Counted from the first letter of the stretch, positions 12,954-25,117 are shown. The stretch is DNA of 64,000 bases from Neolentinus lepideus HHB14362 ss-1 (GCA_001632425.1 KV425556.1:181357-245356), one strand, 5' to 3'. Made by a program: numbers and translations. Notes: a model not told the origin generated them from the sequence alone.

Positions 12954-15900
12954 ATGACTTCGAACCGATTTATCCTTCCGCTGACACTACACGCGTCGAC
13001 GTCGCAGCAAACTTCCTCTATCTCCAGCGCGCAGGATCTTATAGAGGCATCCTGTTCTCGAGCTACACCTTCTGCCCTGGTGTCCTGGACTTCACTCGCT
13101 AAAGATCAGGAAGCACTGGAGAAGGATGAACAAACAAGTCTAGATATATGTGGCGTAGCCGTGGGTTGCTCCGATGGCACTGTCTACGTCTTCCATGCTG
13201 CAACACAAGAAAAGAGTCCAAGTAGCGGTAGCTCTCCTGGTGTGACTAACTCATCACGGTTCTTGAGGCCACCTAGTCCAATACCACGATCTAAAGTCGC
13301 CCAGTCAAAGTCGCGCTCCTCCTCACCTTCATCTAGCCTGGCTCCATTCACCCTCTCCTCCCGTTCTCGGATAGTCTCAGGACTGACTTTGGAGCAAGCC
13401 GAAGCGCCCAAGAACTATGTCGATTTCGAAGACGAACCGGAAAAGCTCAAAGGCATGCTCAAAGGCAAAGGTCCGAGGGAGAGGATGCCCCTTTCTGACG
13501 GCACCAGATCTTTGTCTCCGTCCTCTCGCTTGCTGGGGTCTCCTAGCCCGACGTCTACCCGACGCTCCGAAAACTCACCAGATGTAGTGACCCCTTCATC
13601 TACATCGCAATCAGTGACGCGCCCCTCCTCACCTACTTTATCAGGGTCTCCTGCTCTGCCTGCGCCGTCGCCAGGACACCCGTCCATGTCCCTGAAATTC
13701 CACATATTCCCGCCTTGGTTCGGCGACGCCCATGCGATATCTTGCATGGAAGTTGTCTGCGACGGCCAAGCGCTGCTTTGTCTTCAAGACTCCGGGTGAA
13801 TACATATCTTGTACACCAAAGACCGGTTTGTGACTTCTCTCACTCTCTCAGATACCTGTCTGTCTTTTCTCTACGCGATGGATCCTGTCTGGCCTCGTCT
13901 CGAGTGGAAGACGAACAGCTATCACCGCCGGATGGTATTAGGGCACATGACATGTCACACCATGTCTGGAGCTGGAAACGATTACAGGTGACAAGGTATG
14001 GAGAGGTGCGGCACAGTTTCCATGTCGCTTTGTCCAAAGATATATTGATTGTTCTGTATGATATCGACTATGATGTTTGCTTGGATTAACACACGCCGTC
14101 TAATCTCGTAGAAAGTGCTCGTGTTGGTCTGCGCCAGCGATTCGTCCACAAACTCTGTTGCACCGTCTGATCACCACTCTGCCGAGGACGACGCCTCGGA
14201 AGTGGCGCGCATTGCCATCTTTGAACTCAGGCACACCACAGTTCTAACCGACAGCGAACCGCCCATGCTCGAGAAACTGGGCGAATGGTGCTCGGACGGG
14301 TCCGCGTGTGGTACTGCGCTGTACAACTCCCCTGTGGATGCGGGACTCCCAGTGCAGATGATGTTCTTCCATATCACGTCTGCTCGCCGCCTTGTCGTGC
14401 GCCCGCTGTGGCTGTCGTCCCCGAAATTACAGAGCCCTTCGGTGCTCTCAGGAACTGAAAGGAGCGATACCACTAGCCTGACTTCTTCACCCCTGTCGAA
14501 CCCTTTCAAGGCCCTCAAGATACGCTCTGCAGAACCTGTGTCCCTGATTGAACTTGACAAGCGGCTACGCCAAGTTGCGCTGGGCGAAGAATTGGATTTG
14601 GGCGAGATATCGTTCGGGGATAGGGAGAACTGGACGGTCGCCGGGATCCGTGTAGTCGATTCGATAGCAGTTGTGTGGGCGGATTCCGGGATGATTGTGC
14701 GTCACTCCGATTTGATGTTGTCACTCGTGGTGTTAACACATCCTTCCTTCGATGCAGGTCTTTGACGTGGATTTGAAGGCTCTTAGCATGTCGCCACTGG
14801 GATCTGCCATCTCGCTTCACGATATCGTAGATATCAGGTCGCTCAGTCCTGACTCGTACATGGTCGTGTGTCGTGTGAGTATGGATATATGATACTTAGT
14901 TCGATATATATTAATACTTTTTTCGCGTAGGATCGTGCCGAGGTCTATACCGTCCGGAGAGTGGATCCTGATAACGACGATGTCACCAAGGATGCTACGG
15001 ACTCTTCGTGCATATTGCAGTGAGTCAGTCGGTCGTATCGTCTGCGATCTCTTCCAAAAGCTTTTCTTGGTATAGACTCGAGTTGCTACACGCTGTCCCT
15101 CTCCCAAATCATTCCGCGCCTGAAATACTCCCAAATGGTGGTGTTCTGCTCGTGACGCGGGACGGAAAGGGAAGGCGGTCACTTGAACGGCTTTCTGTTG
15201 TTGACGACGTTACGGTGGGGACCGCAGGTCCTAAGGGAAGTCCTGAAAAAACACTCAGCGACACGCTCTGGAGGGCAAAGCGACAGATCAAGGACAACGA
15301 CCTGTTCTTGACTGCCTTGCTACCCCTGGAACTAGGTGTGATCATTGCCGGGTACAGTGCGCCTACCGTCCTACACTTCCTTATGCTCGGATCTGATTTC
15401 CACCTATAATATATGCGTAGGTGATGGATTCATCCGACGCTCGTCTTTAGCAAATATTGCGGCGGATGGGACAAGTGCCTCGACAAAAACGTCGTCAGAT
15501 GTATCCTTGAATGCAATGATTACGTCGTTATTCGTCGTCAATGTTCGTCAGACATCCAGTCGAATGACTGTCGGTGGTGGGGACGACGGCTCTATTGCCT
15601 GCTGGGACATCGAGTAGGCTCTCACATCCCTAACATATTTCGATAAATTCTTGACATATATCTATCATCTGGCAGCTCTTTAGCACTTATTGCTCGGTGG
15701 ATAGTATTCACTGGCCCCTTACAAGAAGTCGCTGAAATACCGGAATCGAGCAATCTGAAAGGCTGCATGCTGTGTATATCTCATGACGGGACTATCGCAG
15801 TCATAGCTATTGACGGGTATCGGTTGTGAGTAACCCAATGCCCGACTCAGACGCCGGTTCACACCTCTTCAGCTTGTATCTTATTCCAGGCTCCGTTGCT

Positions 15901-18230
15901 CCCTTAGAGCATGTCTATCTTGACTCTGAAAACGTTCTCCTTGCGTATTCCCATGGTTGGGCTCGCTTGTGGGACCTCCGATCGCAGGAGTTTCGGCGGT
16001 CACTAACGTGGGAAAAGGCTGCGGAAATGGTAGCCCAGGGAGAGGGATGGGTCGAGATGCAAGTATCCCATGTGTGCTTTGATTATGGTGACTGATTCCT
16101 GTCTTGACTTCTAGTCCAACGGACGGTGGCAGGACACCGTTAAAGATAGGTGTTACGGGAGGAACTCCGAGCCGGACATTCTGTAATGAAGACGCTGGTG
16201 AGTGTGTGGCCTAATGACCATGGACAGGGATCAATCGTGATCCATGATAGCCTCCACCTTCATGATTGATCTGGAAAATATAATCAGCCAGATTATCGCC
16301 TCAAGTCAAGCATCTCGCGAAAAACAGCGGCAGTCTGCCCTCACGGATCAGTACCGCACGATCTTGTCAGCTCTGCTGACTTTCGGCTTGAGTGCTGATA
16401 TGGACAGGATATGTCAAGAAGGCTTGGCCGCTCAGGCTTGTGGAATATCGGTGGGATTCGTGAGGTTTGTATTTTTTGCTCACATAGACGAAAGGCTAAA
16501 TAGGTCTACTAGCCGAGACGCGCTCGTTAGTTTCACGTCCAGTGATCCTCGGGCTCCCTGGACAGTGTCTCCCGAAGTCTCCGCAGCCCGGGCTTTGAGT
16601 ATCATAGCAATGCTGCGAGCCTTCATGCTTTTCGAAGGTATGTCTTTGTTGAGCGTTCAATCTTCTACCACAAACCTCTTGCAGACTTTGCCGATGCTGC
16701 TCATACGGTGATCGCCTTTTACGCTTCCTCACTGGAAGGCCTCGTCGGGTCAAACTACCAACCACCGAGCCTGACATATCTTGCAAATGCTTGGTTGAAT
16801 GCATCAAGTTTGTTGACCTGTTGCTATTATTTTCTGTGGCTTACGTTCTTTACTCAAGGTGAACTCCGGGCATCTATCCACATACTATTTGACGCTAGCA
16901 TAGCATATATGTCGGATGAGGATGCCAACCGTCTTGTTGAAAATTGGGAGCCACTACGTACGTCTCACGTTTGCCTCATAAATATGCCACTCAGCTCATA
17001 TCAATTAGTGCCATATCGACAGCCGGAGAACCAGAACCAGACTCACGACGCCGCCATGGCTCTCTTCCTGTGTGGTTATGTGGCGGTTGCGAAATATAAC
17101 CTTCTCTCGACATCGTACGACCATCATTCTCGACTGTTGGATTCTAAATGTCTGACGTGTCGTCGTTTTCGACTAGAACCCTTGCCGACATCTCTAAATC
17201 TATTGCATATTACCTGCACGATGATACATCCATGTATCGTTCCCTGGCTATCGATTTGTGCTCCAAAGGATTCACGGTATGGCAGCAGTACGTCGATGCC
17301 ATGGAAATGCTGCGTGCCTTGTTCCTATTGGCGACGACTACTCGCAAAGAGACCATTTCCACTCAGAACGCTGGGCCGTTAGCCCGAGCTGCGGTCCTTC
17401 GCATTGCATCCAGCAACTCTCCTCTGTTCATGACCACCCTGGCGTTTGACATCCTCCATCCCAAGAACTTGGACCATCGCAAGTCTGTCATGCAGCTGGT
17501 TGCCTTCTTCATACGGAAGGTTCGTCAGGAGCCGTTCTTCTCGAGAAAGCGCCTCACCTTTAATAGCAACCGCTGGTCTTGTACCCTAACTTGCCTCGAC
17601 TGGTTGAAGCCGTCGTTAAGTCTCTCGATCCCAATACAACATCGGATCGAGATGCAGTATTGGACACGGCGACCGAAATTTTAGGCCATGTGGTGAAAAC
17701 GTGAGTAACCTAAATAAATCTTTGCCTGAAACCAATCACATTCGCTGGTACCAGCTTTCCTACCGTGGATTTTCACATGGCCACCCAGCGACTTGCGGTC
17801 GGAACTAGTGAAGGTGCTGTGATCATGTACGATCTTAAGACAGCAACCCGCCTATATGTCCTTGAAGGGCATAAGAAGAGGCCTGTCGCAATCAGCTTCT
17901 CTCCTGACGGCCGGCGGCTTGTGACTGTTTCTCTTGAGGAGGGTGTTGTCCTTGTATGGAAAGTTGGTTCGAGTTTCTCCAGCTTGTTTAATCCCGGTGC
18001 TCCGCCCCGCCAAGGCCATGGTGGATCAGAACCTTTCAAACGACTGCCTTTCAATGTAGGCAGTGAAGGTGAGGATCTGGTTGCACTTATTACTTTTACC
18101 CCTTGCTCATCGTGTTCGCCAAGCAAAAATGACGATAGTTGGAACTCTGGAGTTCATTCGGTTCGAGTGGCCCGCAGACCGTAGTGTGAAACTGAAGATA
18201 CGTGAAAGTACCTTAACATTTAGCACTTAA
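12954..18230 (+). CDS. Rabconnectin-3 beta / WDR7-like WD40-repeat protein, 19 exons
   Basis: Large WD40 protein related to WDR7 (rabconnectin-3 beta), which in animals acts with DMXL proteins on V-ATPase assembly and endosomal acidification. Nineteen exons join in frame to 1406 aa. N-terminal repeats include GVAVGCSDGTVYVFH, then a long Ser/Pro-rich insert (about residues 90-245). Further repeats (AGYSDGFIRRSS, GGGDDGSIACWDI, AYSHGWARLWDLRS) lie in the middle, helical segments follow, and two C-terminal repeats close the protein (LAVGTSEGAVIMYDLKT and ISFSPDGRRLVTVSLEEG). The true end is at 18230: a short intron (18069-18138) must be removed to reach the conserved tail. The intron at 16059-16114 appears to use a GC donor (GCAAGT). 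A 39-nt in-frame stretch (16465-16503) could be intron or exon. The C-terminal and central parts are the surest match; the subfamily name is inferred from overall layout. Confidence 0.85.
16059..16114 (+). other. Probable GC-AG intron in the WD40 gene
   Basis: The reading frames on both sides are clear (WARLWDLRS... before, DGGRTPLKIGV... after), but no GT donor gives the right phase. A GC donor with the strong context GCAAGT at 16059 and the acceptor TTCTAG ending at 16114 restores the frame exactly. GC-AG introns are a known minor class with just this donor consensus. Confidence 0.65.
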
Positions 18231-18580
18231 AGTAGAGGACTGTTTGGTGGGTGTACTCCATGTAATTGGTGGGTGAGAGAACGTCGACTCAACTGACAGG
18301 GCAACTTGTCCTGAATCGACGCTCACGGTGTTAGTATGAGGTTCCACTCCTACACGCAGTTGAGACTTGTGATACATCCGCGGGGTGATTCCTCCACTGC
18401 CTTCGCTTACGTTCGACTCGAGTGGTTTGTGCCTGCGTCAAATCTGCGATGGGCCAAAGCGATGGCCTGACGTTAATCTTCGGAACTCGGGAGGCGTTTG
18501 TTAAGGGCGCTTCTCTGCAGACTTTCGCATGAGAGGCCTTATAATCATCACTTCGAGGAAGAGCGCTAACCCAAAGTCAG
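18231..18580. other. Intergenic region between WD40 gene and TRK1
   Basis: This 350-base gap between two genes on the same strand should contain the terminator of the first and the promoter of the second. No specific element was recognised. Confidence 0.4.
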
Positions 18581-21500
18581 ATGGCTCGGACTCGCCGAAC
18601 GGGATGCTTGACTCTGTTGTCAGCGCTCAACTTCTACAAGATTCATCTACTTTTCTTGTAAGTTATTCCAGACTGCAGTACTACTGTTTACATAAGAACG
18701 CTATCTCAGCATCTTGGCTCCTCTCGTCTTTTCCGCTATTTTGTGGGCATCCAGTGGCCAATTCAAGATTGCGTACATCGACTCGCTGTTTCTTTGTGTC
18801 AGCTCTATCACAGGAACAGGACTGTATACTGTAGATCTGAGCGCATTAACGGCATGGCAGCAAGCTATCCTTGTCATTCTCGAGTTGATCGGAAGTCCGG
18901 TGCGTCTCAAAGTCTTGAACCGACTACTCGAGTCCAGCTCACAGCGAGAAGGTCGCCGTATCCTGGGTTGTTGTCCTTGTCAGGAGGTCAGTCAGTCCAT
19001 CGGCTCGGTGAATATCCCTTGCTTGACTTATTGACCACTCAGGCACTATTTCGTCAGCTATCTGCGTCACATAATTCACGCTGAATTAGAAAGGACCAAA
19101 TCAAGGAGTCGCACTCATGCAAGCAATATCGACGAGGATGCGTCACAGTCTGATCAGCACCCAGAATATCCTCTAAGGCGCACTCATAAACCACATGCCT
19201 CGAGTACGAGAAGCAAGCCATTCAGTGCTGACATGGTGCGGCGAGTTGACACTGCTCCGCAACGGATCGGCGCAATGGACTTCGACGAGCATGTTCTGTC
19301 AGCAAGGAAGCGCCCGGACAGTCTACCCCTCACCACAGGCTTGGAAACACACGAGTCTCTCCAAGCTGTTGCAGAGGAGTTTCCTCGCCACGATACTCAA
19401 CCACGTGTCGAGTTTTCCGGCAATACCATGCCGCAGCAAGGTATATCGTATATCTTCAGTAAATATTCGATTGAGTGTCTTCTGACTATGGTCCACCGTG
19501 GCAGGTCCACTCCGAGGAAGAGGTTTGGTGCCGGAAAGAACGCTCACTAGACGTACCACTCGCTCGCTCAGGAGACACGAGTCCGATTTTGGCGGGTTCA
19601 CTAGCCCCGCGGACCTCGTTTCGACCCTCATTCAAAGATCAACACCCGGTCTGCATGCTCATCTGACGCGGACGATGACTATGCCTCGTAACACGACAAT
19701 TACGGGTATCACGAACGAGGGCCGTGAAGCAGGGATTGATGGAAGACAAGTACCCTATATATCGTTCAACGCCATCGTTGATCGCAATTCAATGTTTCGA
19801 CAATTGTCCGATGAACACCTGCAAGAACTCGGGGGCGTGGAGTATCGAGCACTATGCGCTTTACTGTGGATTGTACCAATCGTATGTTTATCCGGGATTG
19901 CGTCATTCTGGCAATCTGACATGATTTCAAGTATTACTTATGCTTTTTAGCGGTGTCATTTGCTGTAATTGCACCGTATATGTCGCTTCCTCGTTGGAAG
20001 AACAGTTTTTTACCTCCTCAGCAACATCGTGTTATCAATCCAATATGGTAAGAATGCTTGGTACGGACCTCGTCTTTCTCATCAATCATGCCAGGTTCTC
20101 CCTGTTCCAGATAGTGGCAGCATGGGCAAATACGGGGATGTCTCTGGTTGACCAGAATATGATACCCTTCCAGACGGCATACCCGATGATTTTTTTCATC
20201 ATCCTGTGTATATTAGCCGGGAACACAGCTTTCGTAAGGACTTTCGATGGTTTAAGGTCGTTAATATGAATTGTTGATCATGCTTTGCAGCCTATCTTGT
20301 AAGCCATGATCGAGCACGATGTTGAAGAAATACTGATAGTCCGAGTTCACTAGCCTTCGTTTTATGATGTAAAGTCCACCTTTTGGCGCTTGAAGACGAT
20401 GTATGAAGCTAACATCAATGCAGATGGACTCTGGCTAAATGTGCTCCCCGAACGTCTCGAGTCTACGAGACATGCCAGTTCCTCCTAGATCATCCCCGCA
20501 GATGCTTCATATACCTATTCCCTTCACGTCAAACATGGTTCCTAGTGCTGATACTATTGCTCATGAAGTACTGTCTTTCTGCCTCACTGGTTGCCGTGGA
20601 TGCTGATAGGGGCGTAGCTGCACCGATTGGTTCTTTTTCCTCATCTTAGATATAGGGAACACAGCGATCACTGCCATCCCGGTCGGTACCAGGATCGTCT
20701 TGGGATTGCTACAAGCATGCGCCGTACGCACGGCAGGGTTCCAGTCAGTTGTCCTCTCAGCATTAGCTCCGGCTGTGAAGTAAGGAGACTTGACCTCCTT
20801 CGTATAATTCTTAGCTGACCTTGATGCATCAGAGTCCTATACACCGTAATGATGTATATTTCTGTTTATCCAGTCGCCATGAGGTCAGTCTCGCAGGAGA
20901 TGCATCGATCATAGCCTGATTATTGATTAGTGTCCGGACGACGAACGTATATGAGGAGCAATCACTAGGAATCTATGAAGAAGATTCTGAGATAGACGAT
21001 GATGACGAACAGTTCAATTCTGGATCCCGCGTTGCAATTTGGGGAAGATATATATTTGTTCACATACGAAGACAGTTGGCTTTCGGTGAGGTCCGCTTTA
21101 TGCAGACTCACATCTGAGAAGACCAACGGCTAGAGGTAGATATGTGGTGGCTGGCCTTCGCCTTATTCTTGCTCTGCATTATTGAGGTAATGATCACATC
21201 GAGCCGGAATAGCTCGGAACTGACTCACATGGCCAAGGCGCACAATCTGAACAATGCCACAGAAGCAACATGGTTTAACATTTTCCAATTGAGTAAGTCC
21301 TGCTCCTCTTCGACGTACTCCTTGTAGGCATAACCTTCTGCAGCGTTTGAACTGGTGTCTGCCTACGGGACTGTTGGGCTCAGCCTCGGTATCCCCACAG
21401 TGAGTCGCTTTGTGGGGTCCACTCTCGTAATCTGACGAAGCGCAGGCCAACTATTCTTTCGCCGGAGCACTCCGCACGCTATCCAAGCTGATCTTGTGCG

Positions 21501-21712
21501 CTGTAATGCTTAGGGGTCGCCACAGAGGTCTACCAGTAGCGCTTGACAGAGCCGTCCTGTTGCCCTCGGAATTCCGTCCTAGAGAGGAGCGACAGGAAGT
21601 TGATACCAGAGGAACAGGAACTCCATCGGAAAATCAACTGAATTCTGAATCCGGCGTCGCTGTTGCACAGGAGCCCAGGGACGCGCATGATCTGCATGAG
21701 AAGGGGCAGTAA
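18581..21712 (+). CDS. TRK1: Trk-type high-affinity potassium transporter, 17 exons
   Basis: Plasma-membrane K+ uptake transporter with four membrane-pore-membrane units. Seventeen exons join in frame to 763 aa. The first unit is clear (LNFYKIHLLFFILAPLVFSA, pore loop SSITGTGLYTVD). A large cytosolic loop (about residues 105-320, rich in Ser/Arg/charged residues) follows, as in fungal Trk proteins. Later units show WANTGMSLVDQNM, QACAVRTAGFQSV and VSAYGTVGLSLGIP, the filter-containing loops with their conserved Gly. RSVRTTNVYEEQSLGIYE-type and GRHRGLPVALDRAV signatures of the family are present (here SVRTTNVYEEQ). Two consecutive microexons (8 nt at 20291-20298 and 15 nt at 20354-20368) are needed to read AFPIFLRFMIWTL. 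The start at 18581 is short compared with some relatives. The intron at 21187-21237 is 51 nt, stop-free and in frame, so retention would still give a protein. Confidence 0.93.
20291..20368 (+). other. Two consecutive microexons (8 nt and 15 nt) of TRK1
   Basis: Exon 7 ends in AF at 20233 and exon 10 starts with WTLAKC at 20425. The conserved residues between them (P-I-F-L-R-F-M-I) can be built only from 20291-20298 and 20354-20368, each flanked by AG and GT. The phases (2 and 2) fit exactly. Confidence 0.8.
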
Positions 21713-21874
21713 TAGCGACGAATGAAAGGGATCTCCGTGATTGGAGACTGCTAGTGTTCTGGTTGTGGGAACGGGATATACATGCTAATACACAAACAGT
21801 TAGGTTCATACCAACTGCCCTTCTTAAGGGTTCCTTCCGTATATTGGCTCTTCGCTTCTCCGTATGGCTAGGGT

Positions 21875-23360
21875 TTAGTGAGGTTTGTCTTTGATAGGTA
21901 GTTCATGTCCAGTGACGGATTTGTACGCTCTGCGGAGCCCGTCACTGATCTGCTCGTCCTTCAGCTGTTCTAGCGCGGTCTCGTTGGACTGGTCGCCTTG
22001 TCTTAGGACGTGTTCTTGGAAGAAATCGATGGCTGGCAGAGTTTCGTTCAATGTCCGGTGCCGAGATTCAGTTAAGAGGAACATACTTTTGTCCAATATA
22101 TCTGTCGTTATATAGCGTTATCAGGTTTCCTGCGATAACCAAGAAAGAAGGAAAGCACTAACCTTCGTTCGCTTCGCTTGCAGGGCCCCCGCCCCCCATC
22201 TCGTTGAGCTATCTCGACCATGGTCACCAGAGATCAGTCGGTTCCCATTACAAGTAACGGTCTAACCTTTTCCGCGAGCCAGCCTCTATCCTTCACAGGC
22301 GCCTCATGTCCGTGTAGTTTCGCATGAATCTGAACGGTGTTTAGTTGAGTCTTGCGTTTTCTTCACCTCTCTATCTATCAACGTACCTTTTCCTTGAAAC
22401 TTTCCTGTGTTTCTTCTCGTACTTTGGCGTGTTTCTCTTGCCGGTCCTTTTCTCCCGGTGTCGCATGGTTCCATAATTCCTGAACCTGAGAGTGGATTGA
22501 TATCGACGCCAGAAGTTATAGAATAGTGATTTACCTTGTCACTGAAGTGCTCAGGCTGAGGTTCTGGAGGAGGAGTGGGCTTCGGACTGAGCCTCTGCAG
22601 GGCGTCTTGGATCTACAGAGAGAAGCCGATCTCTTTCAACGCTTGTACATCAATCTCAGCAATAGCTCTAAGCACCTTGTCTGTCAAATGGCTTTCCTCT
22701 TCTTCCTTCGCTTCCTCTCTCTGCTTTTTGTTGATTTTCATTATCTTCGACTCCAATTCGTCTGTACCATCCAGGGCGTCTTTGATCTGAGCTAGGCGTA
22801 GATAAATAACACCAGGATCAACAAAATTATGCATACGGACATGGTGAGCTAAACCATGCTCCTTCTTAGCAGCCTTCGCCTCGGCTTCGAGACGCTGAAA
22901 TTCCGCTTCTTCTAGTTCTAGCTTGTGCTTTCCTCCATCCAAGACGTCGTGGATCTAGGCGGAACGGCAAGCTATGGTCGATCGTCCCTGAATCAACTTA
23001 CCTTCCCGGCTATCCCGCGTCCTGCCTCGACTTTCTCCTTCGCTTGGATTCTTTCTTTCTCGATACGTAGACGTTCTTCCTCCTCCTCCCGCTTGCGCCT
23101 GGCCTCACCACCGTCAAGGACATCCTTGATCTGACGAATGGTAATATTTATTTGTAATATCTCTTAGTACAGTAGTAACTGCCCACCTTTTCAGACAATC
23201 CCTCGTGTTCGTGTACTTTCTTTGTTTCGTACTCCTCCCGGTGGATCTCTGATCGGACTTCGTCTTGCGATTTTCCGTGCCCTGCAGGAACAGTTTCGGC
23301 CTTACTGTCATCGCCTACCAAGGCTTCCTTCAGTTCGTTGAGTTTATCCAAGGGGCTCAT
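21875..23360 (-). CDS. Charged repeat protein built from one-module exons, ten exons
   Basis: Minus-strand exons 23187-23360, 23002-23130, 22841-22954, 22676-22786, 22535-22612, 22387-22485, 22267-22329, 22163-22208, 22087-22101 and 21875-22032 give 328 aa. Exons 2-5 each begin, in phase 0, with a variant of I-(K/H/Q)-D-(V/A)-L-(D/Q) and most end in Lys, so the gene looks like tandem duplicated exons. The body is very rich in Glu, Lys and Arg and should be helical (for example EEEERLRIEKERIQAKEK). The C-terminal part (LNEMGGGGPASEANE then EDILDKTIDFFQEHVLRQGDQ... and YKSVTGHELPIKDK) resembles a small acidic fungal domain seen in stress-related cytosolic proteins; this link is from memory of the pattern and not certain. 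Exon 9 is a 15-nt microexon. It converges with TRK1, with 162 bases between stops. Function unknown. Confidence 0.75.
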
Positions 23361-23924
23361 GATATCGATATCGTCTGTAGCGCGAGTATAGTGTGAGATA
23401 ATCGCTTCACCGCATCGCAACCTTGAAAGCAGTACTGCCGCCGGACAAGAGGCTCGCTTGGCGTCCATGTGGCGGCCATGCAAGATTCATCTCAGGAACG
23501 TCTGTAGACGTATACCGTTATTCTAGGTAGCAAAGGGCTGCGTATACTACATAATCAGCCCTTTTACTACCTAGAATAACTATAGGCACATTCAAAGGCG
23601 GTCAGCAACGACCTGAAACCAATGTTTCGTGTAAAATACTATTGTGGCAGCTGAAGAAGAGCGTATGAAGAACGCTCCTTTAGATTTTTACGAATAGAGA
23701 TTCTTACCTTTTGCTCACAACACAGTCTAATTCATGCTCTCGTTCCTTCAGACAAGTCTGTAGTGCTGCACGTCTACTTTAGAGTAGACTTCCATCGATG
23801 GAAGCGGCGGAAAACAAGCGAGGTCATCAGCCATAGTTGCCTTTTAAGGACGCACTGCACAATGCACACGAGCCTCAAAGAGGCTTGCTTTCCACGAAGC
23901 CATCTTTGTACCCGCTTTGCAATT
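23361..23924. other. Divergent intergenic region with strong hairpin
   Basis: This 560-base stretch separates the start of the charged repeat protein (minus) from RPC17 (plus) and should hold both promoters. It contains the inverted repeat annotated separately at 23517-23580. Confidence 0.5.
23517..23580. repeat. Near-perfect inverted repeat, about 24-bp arms and 15-base loop
   Basis: The left arm 23517-23540 (begins GTTATTCTAGGTAG, ends GGGCTG) is the reverse complement of the right arm 23556-23580 (begins CAGCCC, ends CTAGAATAAC) apart from one substitution and a one-base length difference. The loop is 23541-23555. It lies between two divergently transcribed genes, so it is not an obvious terminator. 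It could be a relic of a small inverted-repeat element. Confidence 0.8.
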
Positions 23925-24750
23925 ATGGAGGTCTGTGATATTCAACTCGTTCTCACTTTCCTCCGGGTGCAAGCTTGAGCTATGTGCTAGGTCGTAAATC
24001 CCCGATCCTCACTATTATCCAACTACGAAGTCCTGAATCTTTTGCGCGAACTGGAAAGTGATCACTTAGCGAAGACGAAGACTGCCTTGCGTATCAAGAA
24101 AGAGGAGGAGGCATCAGGTAAACCTGTCACGGGTGCAACCACAATAGAGGACGAGATTTGCGAGAATCTGAGAACCGTGGAGGTTGAGGTAGATGTTGAA
24201 TCTGCAGTCTTTTTCTTCAGCGAACACTCATCTGCTCACTATAGCTTTGTTTCTAGGCCATACAATATCTCACAGGCGACTTCCAACCTATAGCCGCACA
24301 ATCAGATGCTGGAATAACGAAACTCGTGCAAAACCTCGAGCCGTACGGTTTCACGAAGGCAGAGAAGCTGCAAATTGTAAATCTGGCACCCACGGAACCA
24401 GTCGAACTCTATGTGGTTCGTTTCTTTTCCCCGTCTCATGTCCTGTCAACCAGCTTACCTTTCCATAGATTGTGGAGGAACTGGAAGATCGACTAGGGGA
24501 GCGTATGGAAGAAGTCTTGTCTCACGTGCGAGCATCGCTCGATCCAGACGCCGTGGTAGCTGTATCTTCGACTCAACCGTCTGGTGGTGTAGCGGAAAAT
24601 CAACCGACATCGAACTCAGCAACGGAGGCGGAAGCTACGATCGAAGTTTACGGAGAGGAGACGTGGATGCAAGACACTAATTATATTGAATGGGACGACT
24701 CGGGCGAAGGGGCTGGTATTGAGGGAGACCTGGAGATGGATGATGAGTGA
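23925..24750 (+). CDS. RPC17: RNA polymerase III subunit RPC17/RPC9 (CRCP-like)
   Basis: Subunit of the Rpb4/Rpf1-like stalk of RNA polymerase III. Exon 1 codes only Met-Glu (23925-23930); then 23991-24188, 24257-24415 and 24469-24750 follow, all joined at phase 0, for 214 aa. The family opening MEVVNPRSSLLSNYEVLNLL is formed across the first intron. It is followed by AIQYLTGDFQP and LEPYGFTKAEKLQIVNLAPTEPVELY, the HRDC-like helical core, and IVEELEDRL. The C-terminal 70 residues are an acidic, low-complexity extension ending in DLEMDDE, longer than in yeast. It acts in the nucleus with the Rpc25 partner (not in this window). The 6-nt coding exon makes the start easy to miss in automatic annotation. 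Confidence 0.9.
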
Positions 24751-25117
24751 CCATCTGGTAGTTCATATTTTGGATTTATTTTATTCAGGCAATATTAATA
24801 GTTGTATCTAGCGAACAGCACGATAATGTTGATTACATCCAGCGGTCCTGCTATTTCAGGTTTTTCTCAAGGTACAGATGTTATTCTGGCAGCGTGGTAT
24901 GTAGTACATACGGTTTCCTGTGGAGCATGAAACAGCAGATCTGAGGTGACTGCACATAATGGTGATTCATATTCTTAGCTGCGTCAGTGGAATACATGAC
25001 TTCCGACGACACGCCGAAGTAGACAGATGAAACAACATCCAATGCTCCACAGTAGAATTGTTAGAGCTATATGGAACGATAATAGCTCATTATGTCGCTG
25101 ATGTCGCCACTCAAGTT
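24751..25117. other. Convergent intergenic region (RPC17 / GH20 copy 1)
   Basis: The 3' ends of RPC17 and the first hexosaminidase face each other. AT-rich runs typical of 3' untranslated regions are present; nothing else is recognised. Confidence 0.5.
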
